A DNA stretch of 64,000 bases from Halobacteriovorax sp. DA5. Its GTDB lineage: Bacteria > Bdellovibrionota > Bacteriovoracia > Bacteriovoracales > Bacteriovoracaceae. Position 1 is the stretch's first letter; each line of letters opens with the position of its first letter. The stretch spans positions 1 to 64,000 of the forward strand of contig NZ_PPDJ01000002.1 of assembly GCF_002903145.1 (NCBI RefSeq), written 5' to 3'. Shown one piece after another: positions 7,495 through 15,560 of the stretch. Below the pieces are notes generated by a model that had not been told where the DNA came from, did no database searches, and was given only the letters and a program-made list of their open reading frames with translations. Made by a program: the position numbers and the translations under genes.

Positions 7495-8262
7495 ATGATC
7501 GTTAAAGTCATTGGAGGCCACGGTGGGGTCTCACCACAGTGTCGGGCCACATCGTACTTGGTGGATGATAAATTATTAATTGATGCAGGATCTGTTGCAA
7601 CAGGTATCAGTGTAAAAGAACAGATAAATATAGATAATATACTTATCTCACACTCTCATCTTGATCATATTTCTGACTTAGCATTTTTGGCCGATAATTG
7701 TTTTGGTTTAAAAGATGACCCATTTTATATTTGGACATCTAACGAGGTTCAAACAAGTATTCAAAAGCATCTTTTAAATGATGAAATTTGGCCGGATTTT
7801 ACTAAGCTTCCAACTAAAGATGATCCAACTCTTAAGTTTTTAAATATTGAAAATGGCGAAACAAAGAAAATTGGAGAGTATACAGTTCACGCAATTAAAG
7901 TGAATCACTTTGCAGGCTCTCTTGGCTTTATTATCGAAAAAGGTGATTGTGCAATCATCTTTACACAAGACACCGGGCCTACAAATGCAATCTGGCAAAA
8001 GGCCAAAACAATCAAGAATATTAAAGCAATCTTTTCTGAGGTTAGTTTCCCTAATTCTTATGAACAGTTGGCCAAGGATAGTCGTCACCATACTGCGCAG
8101 ACGATGGGGCTTGAGATCGCAAAGATGCCTAAAGATATTCCAATTTACTTAGGGCATCTAAAGCCAAATTACTTAGACCAGTTAACGAAAGAAATTGAAA
8201 AAATTAATACTCATGGACGAATTAATATTATTGGTTCTGAGAATAAGAGCTATCAATTTTAA
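7495..8262 (+). CDS. Metallo-beta-lactamase-fold cyclic nucleotide phosphodiesterase-like protein
   Basis: 255 aa. The binuclear zinc motif HSHLDH lies at residues 53-58 (H53, H55, D57, H58). It is preceded by GGHGGVSPQ (7-15) and LLIDAGS (27-33). The block HLDHISDLAFLADN is typical of class II 3',5'-cyclic-nucleotide phosphodiesterases (COG5212-like). Later metal ligands fit FTQDTGPT and the terminal IYLGHLKP. It would hydrolyse cAMP/cGMP or a related phosphodiester in the cytoplasm; the substrate is inference. The ATG is preceded by TTGGAGTTAGA, a good ribosome-binding site. Confidence 0.75.
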   Translation: MIVKVIGGHGGVSPQCRATSYLVDDKLLIDAGSVATGISVKEQINIDNILISHSHLDHISDLAFLADNCFGLKDDPFYIWTSNEVQTSIQKHLLNDEIWPDFTKLPTKDDPTLKFLNIENGETKKIGEYTVHAIKVNHFAGSLGFIIEKGDCAIIFTQDTGPTNAIWQKAKTIKNIKAIFSEVSFPNSYEQLAKDSRHHTAQTMGLEIAKMPKDIPIYLGHLKPNYLDQLTKEIEKINTHGRINIIGSENKSYQF

Positions 8263-8308
8263 TAGATTTTTATAGTCAAAAATTTCTTTTCGTGAGATAT
8301 CTCTTGCC

Positions 8309-9580
8309 GTGAAAAATACAGATAATTTCCAAAGTCAAAAACTTGAAGAGTCATTTCTAAAACGTCTTACACTTTTATGTGGAAAGGAGAGTTTTAGACC
8401 TAAGTTAGATCATATCAGAGATTTTCTTTCTCAAGACAGACGCGTTATTGAAGCAAGGTCTAAGGTTATTATCGTAGGTGGTACTAATGGGAAAGGTGAA
8501 ACTTCCCATAGCTTAAGTTACTTATATGAACGTGCAGGGTTTACAAGTTGTCTATGGACTTCTCCGCATGTTTTATCAATCACTGAGCGCTTTAAATTGA
8601 ATGAAAAGAATATTTCGATTGAAGAGCTAACAGAATTATTAGATGAGAATGAAGAAGTCATCAAAAGTTTAAAGCTCTCTTTTTATGAAGCACTATTTGT
8701 TCTTTTCATTAAATTTGCACTTAAGCATGAAACTGACTTTGTCATTCTTGAGGTAGGCTTAGGCGGGCGCTTTGATGCAACAAATATCTTCACAAGGCCA
8801 ATTGCTGCTATTACATCAATTGGATTAGATCATACAGAAATTTTAGGCAACACATTAAAAGAGATTTTATTTGAAAAATATGGAATCACTCGTTTTGGTG
8901 GAAAACTTTTTGAAAATATTGAGCAGACATTTCTAAAGGATATTCTTTCTCAGTGGTGTGAGCGCGATGATATCACTTTAACTTCTGTATCTAAACAAAG
9001 TGAATTACCATATTTTGAAAGAAATAGGCAGATGGCCGTTGCGCTATTTGAAGAATCAACTCAGCAGAGTCTTGATAAGGATTCGTTGAAGAAAATTGAG
9101 TGGCCTCTTACACCTGGACGTTGGGATAGTATGCTGGTTGGAGATAGGGAGTTTGTTTTTGTTGGAGCTCATAACCAATTAGGCCATAAAGTACTTTTAA
9201 AAAGTATTTCAGATTGTCAGGGCAAAGAGTCATTTGATGTACTTATGAGTTTCTCCACAGGTCGTGAAGATCAAATTAGTAGTACGATTAAGCTCTATAA
9301 TACTTATCCTTGTATTATTAAATCAGTGAATATTTTAAGCTTTCAGCACGAGAGAGCATTAAGTAAGGAAACACTTCAACAAAACTTAAAGACTGGCACA
9401 AAAGTGTATGAAATACACGATTTTCTCGATACAATATTAAGTACTAATGAGGAAATTGACACAGAAAAACAATCAAATATCGAATCACTTAGATCTGGTT
9501 CCAACAAACTTCTTGTTGTGGGCTCTTATTACTTTATCGCTTGTATGCAAAAGTATCTTCGTACTAAGTATTCAAAATAA
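8309..9580 (+). CDS. folC: Folylpolyglutamate/dihydrofolate synthase
   Basis: 423 aa, GTG start. It is a Mur-ligase-fold ATP-dependent enzyme that adds glutamate to (dihydro)folate. The P-loop GGTNGKGETSHSL lies at 57-69, followed by WTSPHVLSITERF (folate loop) and EVGLGGRFDATN. TSIGLDHTEILG matches the Mg-binding block. Its last 134 bp overlap the ORF of lptD in another frame. The following pabA-like gene, after lptD, also points to folate or chorismate metabolism. Confidence 0.92.
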   Translation: MKNTDNFQSQKLEESFLKRLTLLCGKESFRPKLDHIRDFLSQDRRVIEARSKVIIVGGTNGKGETSHSLSYLYERAGFTSCLWTSPHVLSITERFKLNEKNISIEELTELLDENEEVIKSLKLSFYEALFVLFIKFALKHETDFVILEVGLGGRFDATNIFTRPIAAITSIGLDHTEILGNTLKEILFEKYGITRFGGKLFENIEQTFLKDILSQWCERDDITLTSVSKQSELPYFERNRQMAVALFEESTQQSLDKDSLKKIEWPLTPGRWDSMLVGDREFVFVGAHNQLGHKVLLKSISDCQGKESFDVLMSFSTGREDQISSTIKLYNTYPCIIKSVNILSFQHERALSKETLQQNLKTGTKVYEIHDFLDTILSTNEEIDTEKQSNIESLRSGSNKLLVVGSYYFIACMQKYLRTKYSK

Positions 9581-11927
9581 TATCTACGCAGATACTCCAA
9601 AAGTTTTAGCTTTTGGAGAAAATGATGAAGTCCAAATTCTTTCTGATAAAGCCTATCGTAAAAGTAGTGATAACTCTTATGAAGCTCACGGCAATGTTAT
9701 TATCAAGCTTGGTACAGATACAATCTATGGTGAAAAGGCCAGCATCTCTCTTGCGACGAAAATTGGTAAGATTTGGGGAAATGTTCGCTACGCCGGTGCC
9801 AAATTTAATCTTTATGGAACACAGATTTCATACTCTCTTCAAAAGGCTGAGTTTTCGGTACAAAATGCAAAACTAGTTGATGAAAACTTTGTCCTAAGAG
9901 GTAAGGAAATTGTTCGTCATGATAGTGGAGTTTTTAAAGCGATTGAGGCGGAGTTTACAACATGTAAAGATTGTCCTGAGTCTTGGAGTATTCAAGGGCA
10001 AGAAGTCACAGTTGTGCCTGATGATTATATTAGTCTAAAGCATGCATTTGTTAAGATTAATGGTGTGATTATTGTTTATATCCCATATGTTTCACTACCT
10101 ATTAGAAAGGTTAGAGAGTCAGGGCTCCTTTTTCCAACGATCGGTCTTGATTTTGATGAGGGCTTCTACTTTAAGCAACCAATTTATTGGGCAATTAATG
10201 ATAATAGTGATGCTACTTTTTCACCGACTGTTTTTGGTAAGCGTGGAAATGGTCTAGCTCTTGAGTATCGTAACTCTCTTGGTAAATATTCTAATATCGA
10301 ATTTGATGGGAAAACTGTAAACGATAAAATTTGGCAGCCAGGTAAGCTCGATCTTGAACCAAGTGGCAAAGATGAGATTAGGGGGGCGTACAAGTTTAAC
10401 TATTTTTATCATCCAAATAATAAATTATCATTTTGGGCAAACTCTACTTATTTAACAGATCTTGATATTCAAAGTGATTATGAGGAGTACTTCGAAAAAA
10501 ATATCTATATGGGTAGTGAGAAAGGCTCTCGTATTTCTACTGATTATATGGGTGATTCAGTTATCGCAAACTTATACTCTAGTTTTATGAGCAATAGTAT
10601 CTTCAGTGATCCCGAAGGTTTCGATACTGATTATGTACAAAATACTGTGAGACTAGGATTAGGACATAGACCTTTTAATATTTTTAATTCGAAAGGTGTT
10701 CTATCAAAAATAAACTTTTATCAAAATCTAAAGTTTGATTACTTTAAACAAGATGTTGTTAACGAAAATCTCTATTATAGAAATATTCAGCGTTTTGACT
10801 ATAACCCTTCCTTAGAGTTTGTTTTAAGGCCGATCTCTCATATTAATATAAAAATGGAATCGGGTCTCGATGCTCAATACTATGTACTTCCTACAGAGAA
10901 ACTTGAGAAGCAAAACGGTTATAAGTATGGGAACTATGTTAATACTTCAATGTGGGTCGATATCGAAAAAATTTATGGACGTGCTTATATTCAAGAAGAG
11001 ATTATCAAGCCTGTTTTAATCGAAGATGAGGAAAGAAACTTAATTGCTAAAATTCCACGTACAGAAAAAGAAGAATTAGACGTAAGAAAGCTTTATCGTT
11101 CTTCGTATAAACATAGTTTAAAATTCGGTGTGAACCATTTTTATTACAATGCTCAAAAATATCGTGGAAATAAGAGACTAGGGGATCAATTCGCTCTTCT
11201 TGAAGACAATGGGCGTTTTGATGAAAGAGATATTATTAGAGGTCGAAATAATACACTTCAAGATGTATCGACTCGTACTGATTTACCTGAATCAAATACG
11301 ATTGAATTAGTGTTTAACAATAATATTTTAAAGAAAACTCCTAAGCCTAATTATCAGATGTTTAAGAATTTTAATTATCAACTTGATAATTATGAATATT
11401 CCAAAATTGCTTATTTCAATATCTCTCAAGGTTTAATCCTAGAAGATAATGAAGAGTCAACGATTGATACTGATGATAGGCTGACAAGGCTTGCAATTTT
11501 AAGTGGTCTTAACTTTAATAACTTTTCGCTTAATTTATCAGAGTATTATTTCCATACAGAAAGTAAGCATATTACTTCATTGACAATGAAGCATGATTTG
11601 AAAAGATTTCAATATGAACTAGGCTTCAACTACGACTCTTTCTCTGAAGATCGACGTTATTTTACTATTGATGTTGATTTTGAATTAAATGATATCTTTT
11701 CATTTAGAACTGGTTATTACTATGACTTCGAATTAGAAAGGGTATATGAATCTTATCTTGGAACTCGTTACAATCCACTTAATAATTGTTGGGTATTTGA
11801 TATTGAATATCGTCAAAAGGATGAGTTTGTTAATAATAAATTAAATCTTGATCAATCAATCTCATTAAAGATTTTAATTAACTACAATGCTAAGAATTTT
11901 GATTCAGTCTTTGGGGTAACTTTGTGA
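9447..11927 (+). CDS. lptD: LPS assembly outer-membrane protein LptD
   Basis: 826 aa from the first ATG. LptD forms the outer-membrane plug-and-barrel translocon that inserts LPS. The OstA/LptA-like N-domain (about 60-180) contains AYRKSSDNSYEAHGNVII and the following jelly-roll strands. KHAFVKINGVIIVYIPYV and VRESGLLFPTIGLD are LptD barrel-entry motifs. A CKDC pair (near 176-179) and a late Cys in NNCWVFDIEY could form the maturation disulfides. The hydrophobic signal core (FLLWALITLSLVCKSIFVL, residues 20-38) is encoded wholly inside the end of folC. In-frame TTG codons near 9504 are alternative starts. Its stop overlaps the next gene's GTG by 4 bp. Confidence 0.93.
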   Translation: MRKLTQKNNQISNHLDLVPTNFLLWALITLSLVCKSIFVLSIQNNIYADTPKVLAFGENDEVQILSDKAYRKSSDNSYEAHGNVIIKLGTDTIYGEKASISLATKIGKIWGNVRYAGAKFNLYGTQISYSLQKAEFSVQNAKLVDENFVLRGKEIVRHDSGVFKAIEAEFTTCKDCPESWSIQGQEVTVVPDDYISLKHAFVKINGVIIVYIPYVSLPIRKVRESGLLFPTIGLDFDEGFYFKQPIYWAINDNSDATFSPTVFGKRGNGLALEYRNSLGKYSNIEFDGKTVNDKIWQPGKLDLEPSGKDEIRGAYKFNYFYHPNNKLSFWANSTYLTDLDIQSDYEEYFEKNIYMGSEKGSRISTDYMGDSVIANLYSSFMSNSIFSDPEGFDTDYVQNTVRLGLGHRPFNIFNSKGVLSKINFYQNLKFDYFKQDVVNENLYYRNIQRFDYNPSLEFVLRPISHINIKMESGLDAQYYVLPTEKLEKQNGYKYGNYVNTSMWVDIEKIYGRAYIQEEIIKPVLIEDEERNLIAKIPRTEKEELDVRKLYRSSYKHSLKFGVNHFYYNAQKYRGNKRLGDQFALLEDNGRFDERDIIRGRNNTLQDVSTRTDLPESNTIELVFNNNILKKTPKPNYQMFKNFNYQLDNYEYSKIAYFNISQGLILEDNEESTIDTDDRLTRLAILSGLNFNNFSLNLSEYYFHTESKHITSLTMKHDLKRFQYELGFNYDSFSEDRRYFTIDVDFELNDIFSFRTGYYYDFELERVYESYLGTRYNPLNNCWVFDIEYRQKDEFVNNKLNLDQSISLKILINYNAKNFDSVFGVTL

Positions 11928-12556
11928 GACTAGTCTTTATCGACTTTGAAGATAGTTTTACAAATAATATTCTCTCTTATTTTGATCAGTTTGATTTTCA
12001 TATTGATATCGTAAACTTTCGAAATCTTTCTAAAAGCAATATTTCAGACCTCCTAGAAAATCAACTAGTCGTTTTAGGGCCAGGCCCTGGCCACCCAGAG
12101 GAATATTTAAAATCCTTTGTAAGTGTTGGTGTCAACTTTAAGGATGAACTTTCAAAGGCCAAGCGGATCATAGGGATATGTCTTGGTCATCAATTAGTTC
12201 TTAATATTTTTGATGAACTTCGAGTTGTGAGAAGCTCTAGGCCAATGCATGGTCAGGCCATTACGATGAAGCTTGAAGAAGATGAGGATCTATTTGATTG
12301 TTTTAATCGAGAAGATAGGACTGAGCTAATTCATGCCAAGCTTCAGCGCTATAATTCTTTAAAAGTAGAAATTGATAGTGGAGAGTATAAGTCTGGTAAT
12401 AAGGAGTGTCTGACTCAATTCATTTTCGACAATAACGATGAATTATTAATGGCATACCGCCCGAACTTCTTTTTTACGATGCAGTTTCATCCTGAATCAG
12501 TTGGTACCTCATGCAATAATATCCTCTTTGAAGCAATGAATAAGTTTTTAATGTAG
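11924..12556 (+). CDS. Class I glutamine amidotransferase (PabA/TrpG-like)
   Basis: 210 aa. The glutaminase subunit of anthranilate or aminodeoxychorismate synthase passes ammonia to a chorismate-using partner. VFIDFEDSFTNNI (4-16) matches the family opening, VVLGPGPGHPEEY the oxyanion region, and GICLGHQLV supplies the nucleophilic Cys. MQFHPESVGT supplies catalytic His/Glu. It starts with GTG in a GTGA overlap with lptD, suggesting coupling. No chorismate-binding partner is encoded nearby. Next to folC the PabA assignment is slightly favoured; next to a TrpF-like gene TrpG is also possible. Confidence 0.8.
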   Translation: MRLVFIDFEDSFTNNILSYFDQFDFHIDIVNFRNLSKSNISDLLENQLVVLGPGPGHPEEYLKSFVSVGVNFKDELSKAKRIIGICLGHQLVLNIFDELRVVRSSRPMHGQAITMKLEEDEDLFDCFNREDRTELIHAKLQRYNSLKVEIDSGEYKSGNKECLTQFIFDNNDELLMAYRPNFFFTMQFHPESVGTSCNNILFEAMNKFLM

Positions 12557-12566
12557 AATTATTAGG

Positions 12567-13232
12567 ATGAGATTTGTACTAGAAGGTATATACGACAAAA
12601 GAGGATTTAAATTTGCCAATGAAATGGCAAAAGGGGCCTATGGTTTTGATTTTAGACCTAGGAGTTTTAATTTTATCCAAGGTTATGTCATTGAAGAACT
12701 TTTAAAAGAATCACTTCTAAAGCTTGAAGATATTATTGAACTACATTTTGAAAATGATGCTCCATTTGTAGTGGATTCAATTATCGAACAAGTTGCAAAA
12801 ATTCATCCAAATATCAGAATTAACTATGGTACTAGTGGACTTCACACTAAAGAAGAGTTGGAAAGATCTGGTAAACCTTTTTCTATTATTTTTGATATCT
12901 CTGACTCACAAGTTTACGAAAAAATTCAGTCTCACTTATGTCAAAGTGTCGTTTTCCTATATGATGATATTCATCAGATGGCGCAGCAGGGACAATTAAA
13001 TAGCTTCATTGTTAATTTTTATACAAAGGTTATGTCTTCTAAGAATGAGAAGTTTGAATTAGGTATGAAACTAAACTGGGATTCAAATCTTTCAATTGGA
13101 ATTATTGAGCAACTAGATCCTGACTATATTAAGTTTGAAATCTCATCTCAAGTTGAACGCTGTTATCGAAATATTGATGTTCCTAAGTTATCAGAATACT
13201 TTGGTGCTACGATAAAGGCCCTTGCTATTTAA
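12567..13232 (+). CDS. Degenerate phosphoribosylanthranilate-isomerase-like protein
   Basis: 221 aa. Two segments align by eye with TrpF: GAYGFDFRPRSFNFIQG (23-39) with the GADAIGF-x-F-x-P-x-S-x-R-x-I block, and EISSQVERCYRNIDVPKLSEY (191-211) with the DVSSGVE...KD..KI block. The active-site Cys of the N-terminal K-I-C-G motif is replaced (VLEGI, Glu6). The late phosphate-binding AGGL is not recognisable (LGMKLNWDSNL near 165-175). It therefore looks like a TIM-barrel TrpF relative that has lost isomerase residues. It sits 10 bp after the pabA/trpG-like gene. Function unknown. Confidence 0.5.
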   Translation: MRFVLEGIYDKRGFKFANEMAKGAYGFDFRPRSFNFIQGYVIEELLKESLLKLEDIIELHFENDAPFVVDSIIEQVAKIHPNIRINYGTSGLHTKEELERSGKPFSIIFDISDSQVYEKIQSHLCQSVVFLYDDIHQMAQQGQLNSFIVNFYTKVMSSKNEKFELGMKLNWDSNLSIGIIEQLDPDYIKFEISSQVERCYRNIDVPKLSEYFGATIKALAI

Positions 13233-13256
13233 TAGCTTTTGATTAATAAGTAATCT

Positions 13257-14015
13257 ATGAATATTTTACTCTCAAATGATGATGGATACTCTGCTGAAGG
13301 AATTCAGTGTCTTTATGAAAGTCTAAAAGATATCGCCAATGTTGCAATTGTCGCTCCTGATAAAGAGCGCTCTGCTACATCTCAGGCCTTAACTCTTCAT
13401 GACCCAATTCGCGTAGAAAAAATTAATGATTACACTTTTAGTTGTAATGGCTATCCGGCCGATAGTGTATTAATTGGAATAAACTCTGTTTTAGACTTTA
13501 GGCCAGATTTGGTTATTTCTGGAATCAATCACGGGGCCAACCTTGGACAAGATATCTATTATTCTGGAACAGTTGGTGCTGCAAGACAGGCCGTATTTCA
13601 AGGAATAAGGGCCATTGCTGTTTCTACTGTTATGAGATCATCTGATGATGTTAGGCACTTTCAGACGGCCGCTGGAGTCGTTAGAGAGCTCGTTGAAAAG
13701 AAGTCTGAAGCATTGCTTGCAATGCCTGAGTGCTCACTGTTGAATATTAATGTACCAAATGTGTCGGCCAATGAGGTTGGAGAGATCGTTTGGACAACTC
13801 CTCAGATGAGAAGATACAGTGAAGAAGTCTATGAAAGGGTAGATCAAATGGGACGTCAGTATTTTTGGATTGGTGGATCTCCTTTAGAAATCGATCCAGA
13901 CACGACATCTGATCACCATGCCATAATGAACGGAAATATTTCGTTTTCTTTCCTAAACCTTTTGAATTTTTCGTCCGATGTATTCCATGAATGGGCGGCA
14001 AAAATTTCCAAATAA
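13257..14015 (+). CDS. surE: 5'/3'-nucleotidase SurE
   Basis: 252 aa. A metal-dependent nucleoside monophosphatase. The N-terminal ILLSNDDGYSAEGI (3-16) carries the conserved NDD metal site. VAPDKERSATSQALT (37-51) includes the RSA..S block, and VISGINHGANLGQDIYYSGTVGAA (about 87-110) completes the active site. No clear Shine-Dalgarno is visible before the ATG. The next gene begins 55 bp downstream on the same strand. Confidence 0.96.
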   Translation: MNILLSNDDGYSAEGIQCLYESLKDIANVAIVAPDKERSATSQALTLHDPIRVEKINDYTFSCNGYPADSVLIGINSVLDFRPDLVISGINHGANLGQDIYYSGTVGAARQAVFQGIRAIAVSTVMRSSDDVRHFQTAAGVVRELVEKKSEALLAMPECSLLNINVPNVSANEVGEIVWTTPQMRRYSEEVYERVDQMGRQYFWIGGSPLEIDPDTTSDHHAIMNGNISFSFLNLLNFSSDVFHEWAAKISK

Positions 14016-14070
14016 TTTGAAATAATTGATCATTTTTGTCCTCATTTGAAAATTAAACGAATGAGGACGA

Positions 14071-14724
14071 ATGAAGAAGTCATTGCTATTTCTTATAACA
14101 TTAATGTCGCTACTTAGTTGTACGACCCTTAAAAATGGGCGCTATATTAAGTTAACGGATAATTATAATGCTAAGAAATTAGCAGAGATTTTTAGTATCC
14201 CTGAGTGGCAAATCGAAGAGTTTAATAAAGGTGCTGCCTTTAAAAAAGGTGATACGATCTTTCTACCTTATAAGAATGGTATTTTATATAATCGTGTTGA
14301 AGGACGATCTATTTCTTCTATTAACTATCAAAAGCTTCGTCAAAGCTCTCGCTTCCTTTGGCCTGTGCCATCATCTAATCGTGTAACTTCAGGTTATGGG
14401 CATCGCTGGGGCAGACCTCATGAAGGTATTGATATTGCTGCCCGTAAAGGGACATATATCGTTTCGGCCGATTCTGGTGTCGTTGTTTATAGTGGTAGGA
14501 AGTCAGGTTACGGTAATATCACAGTCGTTTCTCATATTGGTGGATTCTTCACTGTCTATGCTCATGCACATAAGAATTATACGAGAAAGGGACAAAAAGT
14601 TGCTCGTGGCCAAGTTATTGCTTCAGTAGGAAATACTGGTAAATCAACTGGTGACCACTTACACTTCGAAATTCGACATGACTCTAAGGCCTTTGACCCT
14701 CTAGAGTTTTTTCACAAGCACTAG
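14071..14724 (+). CDS. M23-family peptidase lipoprotein (LytM/NlpD-like)
   Basis: 217 aa. Residues 1-16 form a lipoprotein signal with lipobox LLSC (Cys17). A short LysM-like region follows (NAKKLAEIFSIPEWQIEEFN ... KKGDTIFLP). The LytM domain (about 90-215) has SGYGHRWGRPHEGIDIA with H and D zinc ligands and GDHLHFEIR with the HLHFE motif, so it should be an active zinc endopeptidase on peptidoglycan. Intact ligands distinguish it from the inactive NlpD/EnvC activators. Its end overlaps the convergent exonuclease gene by 24 bp. Confidence 0.88.
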   Translation: MKKSLLFLITLMSLLSCTTLKNGRYIKLTDNYNAKKLAEIFSIPEWQIEEFNKGAAFKKGDTIFLPYKNGILYNRVEGRSISSINYQKLRQSSRFLWPVPSSNRVTSGYGHRWGRPHEGIDIAARKGTYIVSADSGVVVYSGRKSGYGNITVVSHIGGFFTVYAHAHKNYTRKGQKVARGQVIASVGNTGKSTGDHLHFEIRHDSKAFDPLEFFHKH

Positions 14725-15294
14725 GTCTAATAACTTAAAGTACATTAGAGCAGTGTTAACAGCATCTTCAAGTGCCGTGTGAGCAACATCACCCATATTT
14801 AAAAACTTCATAAGTTTTGAGCCTGACTCACATTCTGCTGGTATGATGTCCATATCAATGAGTCCGTAGGCAATACATGAAAGATCAAGTTGACGGTGCT
14901 CAAAGTAAGTTCTCATAAAATCCCAGCCAAGATCTCTTGTCATAAAAGGAAGATCAATCGCACTCATCGATTTTCCAAATAGTGTGATTTTTTTATTTCC
15001 AAAGTATTCTTTAACTTCTGGTGATTCAAAATATTTAATAAGCTCTTGTTTGAAGTCTTCAATTGCAACGCCTTCAGAGTGGGCCTTTTCAATAAGTTCT
15101 TTATTATGATCAATAACCCATTGGTTTAGATTTGGCTTTAACTCTTCAAAGCTTGGGCATTTTATATAAAAATGTTTTTGAAGTTCTTTATTAATTGTTT
15201 TTGTTTTTGCACAAAAGGGAACCATTGCAAATTCGATGATTAAATCTTTTTCTTCAAGTCCAGTAGCTTCAATATCGAATGATAAGTAACGCAT
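14701..15294 (-). CDS. DEDDh-family 3'-5' exonuclease-like protein
   Basis: 197 aa, a single RNase-T/DnaQ-type domain. The Exo I motif FDIEATGLE (6-14) gives the D-x-E pair. A middle Asp lies in SAIDLPFM, and HTALEDAVNTALMY carries the Exo III His and Asp. It would remove 3' nucleotides from DNA or RNA; substrate unknown. It is the last gene of a minus-strand group with a ferredoxin-like protein and a lipoprotein, 23 bp after the former. Confidence 0.75.
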   Translation of the reverse strand: MRYLSFDIEATGLEEKDLIIEFAMVPFCAKTKTINKELQKHFYIKCPSFEELKPNLNQWVIDHNKELIEKAHSEGVAIEDFKQELIKYFESPEVKEYFGNKKITLFGKSMSAIDLPFMTRDLGWDFMRTYFEHRQLDLSCIAYGLIDMDIIPAECESGSKLMKFLNMGDVAHTALEDAVNTALMYFKLLDLVLVKKL

Positions 15295-15317
15295 AGTTTT
15301 TCCTTTTTTATATAAGT

Positions 15318-15560
15318 TTATAAATATGAAATAGTAATATTAGAATTATACTTTTGAATGATATCTTTTACTAGTAGGCCACATGCCAATTGATCTTCAT
15401 TAATTAGGCAGAGTCTACATACTTCTTCACCATCACAACTAGATGCAACAGGTATGTTATGTTTTCTTAGGAATTCAAGAACTGTTAGCTCAAGTTCTGA
15501 CTCGTTGACCTCTAGGGACCAACTCTTTTGTGAGGCATCTCCCTTGAGTGTTAATTGCAT
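15318..15560 (-). CDS. Short [2Fe-2S] ferredoxin-like protein
   Basis: 80 aa. Cysteines at 42, 48, 51 and 60 (SCDGEEVCRLCLINEDQLAC) give C-x5-C-x2-C-x8-C, resembling plant-type/succinate-dehydrogenase-type [2Fe-2S] domains (C-x4-5-C-x2-C-x(n)-C). The upstream part (LTVLEFLRKHNIPVASSC) matches the beta-grasp run before the first Cys. It is somewhat shorter than standalone ferredoxins. It overlaps the preceding lipoprotein gene by 10 bp. The redox partner is unknown. Confidence 0.7.
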   Translation of the reverse strand: MQLTLKGDASQKSWSLEVNESELELTVLEFLRKHNIPVASSCDGEEVCRLCLINEDQLACGLLVKDIIQKYNSNITISYL

